Assembly: GCA_013400115.1 (NCBI GenBank)
Contig: VXBP01004577.1
Location: forward strand, 186,001-250,000
DNA: 64,000 bases
Source: Rhinopomastus cyanomelas
Taxonomy: Eukaryota > Chordata > Aves > Bucerotiformes > Rhinopomastidae
Direction of reading: 5' to 3'
Under the pieces are notes generated by a model that did no database searches, was not told where the DNA came from, and worked only from the letters and a program-made list of their open reading frames with translations. Positions within the stretch are counted from its first letter, which is position 1; each line of letters starts with the position of its first letter. A program made the position numbers and the translations under genes. This document shows, one piece after another, positions 49,600 through 60,200 of the stretch.

Positions 49600-49666
49600 C
49601 GTTCCCGTAGCAACGACGCCGCTGTGGCGGCCGCGGCTGGGTCCGGCGCGGCTCAGACGGGACGAG
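49600..49666 (+). other. ODAD2: ODAD2 non-coding first exon (5' edge not determined)
   Basis: gacgag|gtaggg at 49666/49667 is a good donor in the CpG-rich region, and the next exon at 51024 begins with 23 non-coding bases before ATG. The transcription start is not visible; the left edge given is nominal. Confidence 0.5.
49601..49614 (+). promoter_or_regulatory. RFX X-box
   Basis: gttcccgtagcaac matches GTNRCCNNRGYAAC with one mismatch (C for R at position 4); the right half-site AGCAAC is exact. RFX factors bind such sites in ciliary gene promoters. Confidence 0.6.
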
Positions 49667-51023
49667 GTAGGGCCTGGGGCGGGGTGGGGGCGCGGGTCGC
49701 GCCGGGCTCTTCCCGCCCCGGGGACCTCCGCGACCGCCCGGCCCTGCCCTGCCCCAACCTCGGGGGCGCGGGCGGGTGCCCTGTGGGGTTTCCTCAGCAC
49801 CGAGGCCTCCCCCTGGCTCTCGGCCCGTCCGGCCTTCGCGGGCCGGTCTGACAGCCCATTTTCCCTCCGCTTGAAGACACTGTCGGAGGCTGCTTGTGTG
49901 TGGGTGCGATTGCCGGGGGCTCTAAGTGCACGCACGGGCTTCAACAGGCGAAGCTGAGACCCCTCTGTGACTGTCAAGGCAGCAGCCTTCAGCTCTTCAG
50001 AAACTTGAATTTGTGACAGTGCCAGGAGTTCATTAAGACGGAAAAAACCTGTGTCCTGTGTTTTCAGCCGAAAGCACAAGATCCTCCGTCTGGGTTGGGA
50101 ATCCCAAGCACAAAAACATGCTGCGTGGTGGATGGGTTGAGAGCTGTGCTGAGAAGGACTGGGGAGTGTTGGTAGCTGAGAAGTTCAGTGTGAGCTGATG
50201 ATGTGAGTGTAGCCCAGAAGGCAGACTTTATCCTGGGCTGTATCAGAAGCAGCATCACCAGCAGGTCAAGACAGGCGAATCTTCCCTTCTACTCTGCTTT
50301 TGTGAGGCCTCACCAGGAGTACTGTGTCTAGGTCTCGAGTCCCCGACATAAAAAGGACATGGAGCTGTTGGAGCAAGTCCAGAGGGCTGTAAGACAATCA
50401 CAGGGCTGGAGCACCTCTCTTGTGAAGGCACATTGAGGGAATTATGACTGTTCGGCCCGGAGAAGTCTTCAGGGGGAACTTATAGCTGGAGAGAGACTGT
50501 TTTATGAGGGACTCCAGTGACAGGACAAACTAAAAAAGGGTAGATTTAGATTTGGTCTTAGGAAGAAATTCCTCAGTGTGCAAGTGGTGAGGCACCGGAA
50601 CATGTTGTCCAGAGAGGCTGTGGATGCCCCCTCCCTGGAAGGGTTTAAGGCCAGACTGGATGGAGCTTTGAGGAGCCTTGTCTAGTGAGAGTTGTCTCAG
50701 CCTATGGCAATAGAGTTGGAGCTAGGTGATCTACAGTGGCAGGGGGGTTGGACTAGATGATCTTTCGAGGTCCCTTCCGATCCCTAATGATTCTATGATT
50801 CTGTGATCTCTGAGGTCACCTCTATCCAAAGCCATTGTACTCTTCTATTATTTCTTTATAATTTGTGAGTTGATTTCAGTTCTCCTTTCCCCACTTTGGG
50901 ATTTAGATGACTTTAACAAATCCAATAATACTTGTATATGTTTATTTAAAATTATAGCAGCCACAGTGTATTGCATTTAACATGAGAGATCGTTATGGTC
51001 TTTTGCTGTTCTTCTTTGCTCAG
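49667..51023 (+). other. ODAD2 intron 1
   Basis: The first part is the tail of the CpG-rich promoter. 50124-50842 is a composite CR1. The rest shows nothing recognised. Confidence 0.8.
50124..50842 (+). mobile_element. composite CR1 with interrupted tail
   Basis: An older CR1 in + sense (ggtggatgggttgagagctg...gttggagctaggtgatct) has its tail resumed at ctgaggtcacctctatccaa (50810). A younger tail (acagtggcaggggggttgga...gattctgtgatct) of about 77 bp sits in between, flanked by GTGATCT at 50726-50732 and 50803-50809. The right edge is approximate. Confidence 0.85.
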
Positions 51024-51270
51024 ATACACATCTTTGACACTAGACCATGGGAGTGGCATTGGCAAGAGCAGCTCAGTGGACTGCTGCTGGTTCTGGAACT
51101 GGCACACTAGAAATCACCCCGTGGAATGAATCTCTTTTAAATCAGATTATCAAGTTTGCAGAGAACTTCTGCGCTAGGCATCCTCAGGAAGCAGCATTTG
51201 TCTTTAGAGAACCCCTTGAGTGGAAAACACACTTGGACTCTTCAGTTTTTGGAGAAGGTTATGAAATCAA
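51024..51270 (+). CDS. ODAD2: ODAD2 exon 2 with start codon
   Basis: The acceptor ttctttgctcag is followed by 23 nt of 5' UTR, then ATG at 51047 in good context (gaccATGg). It encodes residues 1-74 (MGVALARAAQWTAAGSGTGT...FGEGYEI). The donor is aa|gtaagt. Confidence 0.95.
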
Positions 51271-54200
51271 GTAAGTCTGAGTTGTGGTTGGTTTTGAAAT
51301 GTCAAAGGTGAGCTAGAAAGCAAAACTGCTGACTTAGGGTAATAACACCTTGGCTGCCAGGTGCCCACTGAGCTGCTTTGTCACTCCCCTGCTCAACTGA
51401 ACAGGGAGAAAAATATGGGAGAAGTTTCATACCCTGAGATAAGAACAGGGCAGTCACTCACCTGTTACTGTCATGGGTAAACCAGGCTCAACTAATGTAA
51501 TTTAATTTATTGTCAATCAGAAGTCAGAACAGGATATTGAGCTATAAAACTGCATCTTAAAACACCTTTCCACTACCCACCCTTCTTCAGTTCAACTCAG
51601 TCCCAGTTTTTCTCTCTTGTCACCCCTGAGCAGCAGAGGAATGAGGGTTTCAGTCAGTTAATTGTCTCTGCTTCTTGTTCCTCACACTCGTTCCCTGCTC
51701 CTTCATGGGGTCCCATCCACAGGATACAGTCCTCCGTGAACTTCGCCAGTCTGAATCCTTTCCATAAGTTGCAGTTCATTATGAACTGCAGGAACAGACT
51801 GCTCCAGTGTTAAGTTCCCCATGGTGTCACAAATTCTGACAGTAAACCTGCTCCACCAGGAGGTCCTCTCCACAGGTCTTGCCAGGAGCCTACTGCAGTG
51901 CAGGCCCAACCTCCTTCGGGTGCATCTGTTTGCAGATTAATAAATTGGTTTACTCAGGAAGTTTTCTGAAAGACCTTTTAAAGAAATTGTATGTGCTTCT
52001 GTATATATCATGTGAAACTTGAACTTCCAAATTCTTCTCTAAAAATCTGCTGTTTAATAAAGTTCTTATTTTAAAAAGATTGATTTAATTTTTTTTTAGT
52101 GGAGAAACTGTTCAGTCTGAAGCCAAAGGCAAAGATGACCAACCATTGCTTCTCCTCACGGCATCAACTCTTAGAGTTCGCAGTTTTGACCAGCTGTCCC
52201 ATTTGCTACAGATTGCTATGGGAAAAAAGTTGAAGGAAGCACAGGCATGCCTGGAAGGTTTGTGTTCTTCTTTTAAAAATCATCTTCCTCTCTTAAAAAA
52301 GTGTATCTTCTTCAGTTTGTTTTATGAAATGCAAAGAAAGACAGACATGTCTTCATTTTAAGCATATGAGAAGGTGTCAGTTCATAACAGTGGCTGAAGG
52401 TGCTGATCCAGAACTTAATGTAAGTTCCTGTTTTGTCTTTTATTTTCATAGAAATCAATCACAGAAACCTGTAGTGAAGTTAAAGCAAAAATCTTGGGTG
52501 TCATAAATTCATGAATACTGAGTAGCACCCTCTGCTATTGCACAGACAGTAGAAGTTTATGAAAAATAATGTTTTATTGGAGGCAAAGGGGAAGTTTTCC
52601 TGTGTTTGTAGTTTAATGCTTTTTTAAAATGTTACATCCTTAAAAATTAGCCAAAATAAACCCTAAATGCTCAGGACATTCCTACCTGTGCAAGTACCTG
52701 AGATCACTTCCAGGTCCTCACAATGGCTCAAAACATAGTTGCAAGTACATCCACTGTGTCATATTCAAGTCTTAGGTTTTCAAACTGACAAGAATCCTGG
52801 AATCATTAGGGATTGGAAGGGACCTCAAAAGATCATCTTGTCCAATCTCCCTGACACAGCAGGATCACCTAGAACAAGTAACAAAGGAACACATCCAAGC
52901 GGGTCTTAAAAGTCTCCAGTGAAGGAGACTCCACAACCACCATGGGCAGCCTGTTCCAGTGCTCTGTCACCCTCATTGAGAAGAAGTTCCTTCTGATATT
53001 TATGTGGAACCTCCTATGTTCCAGCTTTCAACCATTGCCCCTCATCCTATCACTAGATGACATTGAGAAGAGCCTGGTCCATCTTCCTGACACCCACCCC
53101 TCAAATATTTATAGACATTAATGAGGTCACCCCTCAGTCCCTTCTTCTCCGAGCTAAAGAGACCCAGCTCCCTCAGCCTGTCCTCATAAGGGAGGTGTTC
53201 TACCTCCTTCATCATCCTAGTTGCCCAACGCTTGACTCTCTCCAGCAGCTTTACATCCCTCTTGAAGGGAGGGGCCCAGAACTGGACACAATACTCCAGA
53301 TGTGGTCTCACCAGGGCAGAGTAGAGGGGGAGAAGAATCTCTCTCAGTCTGCTAACCTCCCCTCTTCTGATCCACCTCAGGATGTTGTTGGCCCTCTTGG
53401 CCACAAGAGCACACTGCTGGCCCATGGCCATCCTGCTGTCCACCAGGACCCCCAGGTCCCTGTCTCCTACACAGCTCTCCAACACGTCAGTCCCCAGCCT
53501 ATACTGGTACCTGGGGTTGTTCTTGCCCAGATGCAAGAAGACCTTTAGTGTACTAGACTGGATATTGTCCTCATCGCATGTAGAAGAGATCAGTGATAAT
53601 ATTCTTGGCAATGTTAGTAGAAATTGCTTCAACAAAGCTAAAATATAAATGCTCAGACAGGATCAAACTTCAGACACATCTAATCCTGTCACTGACAGCG
53701 ATCAACTACGAGTAATGGGGAAGAATAATATAGACAGGGTATCAGGCAAATGCATTCACACATGCATGGAACTTCATTTGCGGTAACAGAGCAAAATGTT
53801 TTTGTAAAACCCATTGACGCACAGTTCATGTCACTGTTTACCAAGAAAACTCCCAACTGGCATAGCTAAGGAGTCATGAAGCCTTTGGGAATGTGGCCAG
53901 AAAACTTAAAGAATGTTCTTTGACGTTAAAAAAGATCAATGTTTAGTGAGTTAAACCCATTGATTTCCTGTTTCCATGGTTAGCCAGTCATGTTTTCTGG
54001 AAAGGAAGCGTTGAATGAATCTTGACCTTTCTTTGGAAAAGTTGTATGAATATACATTCTACAGTGATGAATCTTTCTATGATACATAACCATGCACATT
54101 ATTAAAGTCTTTGTTTAAAGTTGGAGCATCAAAATTATTCAGCTATTGAGATAAAAAGTGTTTGTCTTGTCTAGTAACTTTCGACGTGTGATCACGTTAT

Positions 54201-57200
54201 GTGATTCTGCTTTATGTGTGTACAGCTAACAGAGATCCTGTAGTGAAAATTCTTGGCCCTGAGTATGGGACTGTTGAAGGAGAAGATATGTCTATGTTGT
54301 ATTTACTTGACAAAGTGAAAAAAGACAATGACCCTGAAACTGAGATGAAAATGAAAATCTTTATTCTTCTGCATCAGCTGGATTTGCAACTGCTTAATAG
54401 TTCTTTGAAGCACATTTCACAGTAAGTGCATTTCAAATGGAAGCTAAGCATGTCAGCCAGTGCATTTTTTTGTTTTATTGTTAAATCAGATTGGTTTCAG
54501 CCCAAAGCATGTGTTTTTGGTGTGACAAAAAGAAGCGGATTGAAATAACTTTCACTGTTCCTGAAGTTATTGGAAAACCATTTTTTCCTAAAGATTTTGC
54601 TGTAGGTGTGAGTATGCGAGTGTGTGCCCGCAAATGTCGGGGTTTATTGCATATGTTTTGTATTTTGGTAGCAAACTGAAGTCATTTGTACAAACAACGA
54701 AGTAGCAGTCAAATATTTTCAAGGAAAGGTTTATTTTTTTCATGGAAGTGTATTATTACATTGGGTCTGGTTTGTAGTTACAAGGACTTCCTATTAGCTG
54801 TGGAAGCAGCATTTCACTAAATGAACAGCCAAAATGAAGAAAAGCAGTGCAAGATGACCCATTTCCAGATTTTTGTTCCTACTACTGAGACTCAATATAA
54901 AAGAAAAAGGATCATGTAATACTCTCTCCTAGTTGCTTCAGTGTATATCATTTTGATGAACACATTTAACCACTTTCTATTAATTACAGAGACATAAGAC
55001 TAAATCCAGCTGCTATAGATAATGAAGTGAGTCTTCTCAAGAATTTCTCTGGGAAAGGAGAAGATACAGTACTGGAATCACTGGAATATACGTCAGGTCC
55101 GGATCCGATCTTGTCTCGTGTTTATGTATACCGTTGTTAGAGTACTTCACTTGTGTGTGAAATTTGCTAAATTCAGTAATGAGTTTAAGGTGTTTATTTC
55201 TACTGTAACATTATAAAACGAAACATACTTTCAGAAATTGAATGCCTTCAGTTCTAGAAAAAATCTCCAGTTTGTATGAATTTTGTCAATGGAAGCAGAG
55301 GAAGTGAACCAAGTCCCTGATCCTGAAAGCACAGTTGCAGTTATTAATCGGATCAGGCCCATGGGTCACAGAGCTTTGCATGATTAATTCCTAACTGGGT
55401 ACGAATCCTTAAGAGAAAGGTGTTGTTTGGGGCATTTTATTCGTATACACATTGTATCAATCATCAAGAATAGCTATTAAAAAATACTTTGAAACTGGGT
55501 GAAAATACTAACGCTAATTGGTTACAGATTACGTGTTCTCCAATGGATGCCGAGCTCCTCCCTGGAGACAAATACATGGAGAAATTTGCTATTTAGTCAT
55601 CAAACCACATGACACCGATCCTTTGTATGTCACTTGCAGCACAGCAGGAGTTTTTCTAAATGGAGTAAGTAATAATGAAGGATTTCATGGAGTAGTGAAT
55701 ATTTTTATGTGCTAAAAATCCATAATCCATCAGGTTTAGGGTAGCGGTATTGAGGCTGTGAGGCCTGCAGAGTTAGTTTGCCAGTACAAAAGGTGAAGAC
55801 ACAGTATTAAATGTATGCTAGCTTTCCCTTAAGATTTCAATGTTTATTCTATAAGTTTTAAAATAGGAGAGTACTGTGTGCTTTTCACTCAGTCCCCTAC
55901 ACTGTTCCTGTTTAAAGGTCCTGCGAGACTAGATGCCTCTCCAGTGCCTCACTGCTCTTTAATCTGAGGTGTTATTATCTGTGGCTAATATAGCTTGCTC
56001 TTGATCAGCCTCTAATTGCAAGCAGTTCTTGCTCCTTTTAGTGGAAGCTTTTAGGAAATTTATGCATTCTCTTACACTTTTCTTCTTGTTACCTCTTACT
56101 TTACAGATAGGTTGTATTTAAGCGTGATAGTTCCTTATGCATGTTAGGCTCTGACCACAACTCTTACAGGTGTTTTGAAGAGAGACTGATGTCTGTCAGG
56201 TGTAATTCTGCAAACTGATTTCTTAAGAGTTACCAAGTCCAGGGCAATTGTGACTCAGCATATTTTTAGTGGATCAAGCAAGTAAAGCTTAGGATGTGCG
56301 GGTCATGTTATTTTCTGATTCTTTTCAACATCTGCCAGACTGTACTGAAACCTTAAGTTTATCTGGTTGTTTGCCATAAGCCGTTCATTCTTTTCAGTGG
56401 AACACAGTACAATTACCTTATAGTAATTACTTGCAGAATTCTATGTAAAATCTTGATTATCTGTTGGGATCTATGGAGACAGTGCATGCATCTTTACAAA
56501 GCTTTATTAAAGTTTGATTGACTCTGCTGAGCATGAGACTTCTGTGCCTAATTCATTACAGTAGGACCTCCGTGCTCTTTGACACTATTTTATGAAGCAG
56601 ATTCAATTAATCGGTATAAGGCAATACTATTAGTAATTTTACAATGTATTCCTTTTTAAGGGCCAGCAAGAGGGTAAAGATGACATTGACTATGAAAGAA
56701 AAAGCGATGTTTACAAAGATATTGTCTCATTTCTAAGGGAGAGATCACCTAGATTTGTAGAAAATATGGCTAAACAGGTAAGTAGGGATTGATCCTGGTG
56801 TTCTACTCTGTACAAATGTGCATGATACATTGGTAAGAATTACGCTGTAAACCTGCATGACCTTTATCAAAGATGAATCTGTGATTGATTGAAGAGTTTT
56901 AAATGCTTTGAAATGCATTTGTAGTTTTTCTTCGGATTAGTTCCAGTTTTTATTAGTACATTCCTATTGTAAGTAGCAAATAATACCCTATTTCACATCA
57001 TTCTATGACATCCTATTGTGAGTCTTGTGAGATCAGCTTCTGATTTTTCATTAAACGTTTTGCACATCTTCTGCTTTTATTTTTTATGGAGTACTGGAAA
57101 TGCTAATGATTACAAAATGGAATACTTAGGAAACTACTGTAATCTTAGAGAAAAGTCAGCTTTTGTGACTGTTTTTCTGTCTTCGTCCTTTGCAATCCAA

Positions 57201-60200
57201 ATACAAAATAATAGCCCAACCTAACCTTTTACAGAGAACTGCCTGATTTAAATATCAGAGCTGAGAGTTCAGTATCAGCTATTGCTTCAGCTAGAGTAAA
57301 ATATAAAACATACAGTAAAAAAGCCATTATTTTGGCTTTTATTTGGAGCTCTGTGTTAGCTAGAATCAGAAAGTGACACTAGAACTTGATAATTTCTGAT
57401 AAAACTATTTTTTCTGATTTCCACTGTGCTTAGATTAATACCTTTGTGAAAAAATGTGTCATAGACTAAAACCTGTTGTAAATTTTATTGTGGTTATTTC
57501 AATGCCATTTTAATTACTGCAAGAAGGCAGTCATTAATGGGGAAATTTTCTTATCCTTTACTTGTGGTTTTCTGGGGTTGTTTATTGTGGGTTTTTTTGA
57601 GACACACAAATCTGACAGTTCTGAAAGAGCAGAGCATTTCATGTTGTGTACATAAATACAGTAGCTTGTATTAACAGTAATGAAATTAAATTTGCAACTT
57701 TTTCTGTTTGAAAGTTCAGTAAGTTCCAAAATGTTTTATTTATCCCATTGGCCATTATTTTTAATGTTATCTTTACATAATGATTTACATTTCATAAATG
57801 TGGCAATATGTGAATGTTTTTAGACATAATTACTGATTTAATGACCTGTCTTCAGTTGACAGTCATGAAAGATAAAATATGGTAATCAGTTAGGTTTTTT
57901 ACGTTTCAATATTAACATTAATCTGTACAGGTAATACAGGTAATGTACGTTTCTGTGTCTCTGCTATTTAAGAAATGTGTGGACTTTTGCTAAATAAGAG
58001 TAAATACATTTATCTAATTTTTCTTTCAGTTGACTTATAAATGATTTACTCAGTGTTTCCTCACTGTGTAAATAAGTATACGTCAAAGAGTTAATTTATG
58101 TCATTTTAACAGTTTAGGGATATCATGTCACATTGCCTTTCTGAAAATCTGATTTAATACATTCTGCATTATAAAACTGGAACTTATAGAAGTTTATCCT
58201 GTAGAGCTGCAGAGCCTTTCTGTTTAAGGGAAAATCTTGTCTTCTCTAGAACTCTGAAAAGCAGAGAAGAGCTGTATTTCCAAGGCTGCCTATGTGAATT
58301 ATGACTGGAAATAGTTTTGATTTATTTTCTGAGGAGAGCTTCAAAAAGCTCATTACATACACATATGTTGCAAAACCAATTAACTTTTATAATATCTTGG
58401 CCTTGTTGAAGCTAACGTTTAGAATTGTTGTTTTGGCATGTAGTGCTGTAGGAAACATAACTTTTTAACACATGCATAGCTGGCCAAGTAAGAGCATCCA
58501 TTCTCCTATGATTTATCCAGTTAGTCATGTGTTAAGTTGTCTTGTCTAGAGAACATTTTGAGAGTGAGATAATTAGTTGGAGTTTATGATTAGGCAGTTG
58601 TGTCAGCAAGCCTGGAACAGCCGATTCACATCAGGAAGTAGTCAAAACCAGACCATACTGTTACAGTATCCTCAAAACTGCCGTGAATGGGATGCATAAA
58701 GGAGTGTCTTCACCTATCTGGTAGAGACAGCTGTAATAACAGTAATAAGTAATGATCATATGCTGCCTTTTCTGTAAAAATGGAATATGTTCCAGTACAG
58801 AATAGGAGTTGACAAGAGTTCTTTCTGTTCTGGGTATTTGTAGTCAGCCATGGTACTAGACACAGAGAGCTGAAAGATTGGTAGGTGCTGCTCATCGCCA
58901 TTCTTGTGTGTCTCATTTCACAACATTGTGTCCTGAGAGAGGATGAAAAAAAATGAAATGCAATGTTTGTATTCATTCTAAACTGTATCAAACTGAATTA
59001 CTTGGAACTGAAGTCTAGCAGTTTATCTTATCCCATTTCCAGTGTTATGTTCAATTTTTTTGTGGGATGTTTTGTAAATTCTTCATGCAGTGATGTAGTT
59101 TTTGTATAAATAATCCATTGAAATCAGCATGACTGACTTTGCAGTTCTGTATCTTGAATCTTATTTGGAACAACACCCAACATTTGAGTATCTGCAAAAA
59201 ACTCAAAATTTCACAGAATCACAAAAAGTTAGGAGCTGGAATGGACCTTGAATGATCATCTAGTCCAACGCTTGCCAGAGCAGGATCACCTATATTAGGT
59301 CACACAGGACGGTGTCCAGGTGGATTTTGCATGTCTCCAGAGGAGTCTACATAACTTCTTTGGGCACCCTGTTCCAGTGCTCTGTCACCCACACAGTAAA
59401 AAAGTTTATGTGGAAATTCTTTGCTCCAGCTCGCACCCATTTCTCCTTGTTCTGTCACTGGACATGTATTTATAAACATTAATGACGTCACCTCTCATTC
59501 TCCTCTTCTCCAAGCTGAAGACACCCAGCTCCCTCAGCCTCTCCTCATACAGGAGATATTCCACTCCCTTCAGTGACTTTGTGGCTCTGTGCTGGACTCT
59601 GTCCAGCACCTCTGTGTCCTTCTGGAACTGAGGGGACCAGAACTGGACCCAATATTCCAGATGCAGTCTCACCAGGGCAGAGTAGAGGCGGAGGAGAGCC
59701 TCTCTCGACCTACTAACCACAGCCCTTCTAATCCACCCAGGATGCCAATCAGCCTTCTTGGCCACAAGGGCATATTGCTCATGGTCATCTTTCTGTCCAC
59801 CAGTACATTCAGGAGCCTTTCCCCTACACTGCCCCCCCGACAGGTCAGTCCCCTACCTATATTGGTACCTGGGGTTGTTCTTGCCCAGATGCAAGACTCT
59901 ACACTTGCCCTTGTTAGAGTTTGTTAAATTTCTTCCCACCTAGCTCTCCAGCCTGTCCAGGTCACATTGGGTGTCAGCCACTCCTCCCACCTTTGTATTT
60001 GCTGGCAATGCACTGTATTCCCTCATCCAGCTAATCAATGAATGTATTGAACAGAATTTTAACTTGTTCTTTTACTTTCATTTGCACCCAGTAACAGCTA
60101 CTTTCCAGATTAACATTCCATTCTTTTAAAAACAGTCTGATTTTATGTCATTCTGCATGTAATACTTTAAAAATTTTAAGAACAACATCCTGGAATTGCT

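Larger units (their letters stand above)
49490..49870 (+). promoter_or_regulatory. ODAD2: ODAD2 CpG-rich promoter and first-exon region
   Basis: This is the only obvious CpG-island-like stretch in the window. It contains a CCAAT (49492-49496), a forkhead-type TGTTTAC (49561-49567), two RFX X-box-like sites (49571-49584 and 49601-49614) and a GC box ggggcgggg (about 49677). It lies about 1.4 kb before the ODAD2 initiator exon. Frames open through it, including 106 codons on + and 171 codons on -, are by-products of the high GC content. Confidence 0.8.

Noticed and set aside
49564..50079. 171-codon minus-strand and 106-codon plus-strand frames at the CpG-rich promoter
   Set aside because: Overlapping GC-driven open frames of the ODAD2 promoter and first exon; no protein-like features.
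53042..53635. 197-codon minus-strand open frame in an ODAD2 intron
   Set aside because: Matches the CR1 ORF2 end over most of its length, with the CR1 tail at 52792.
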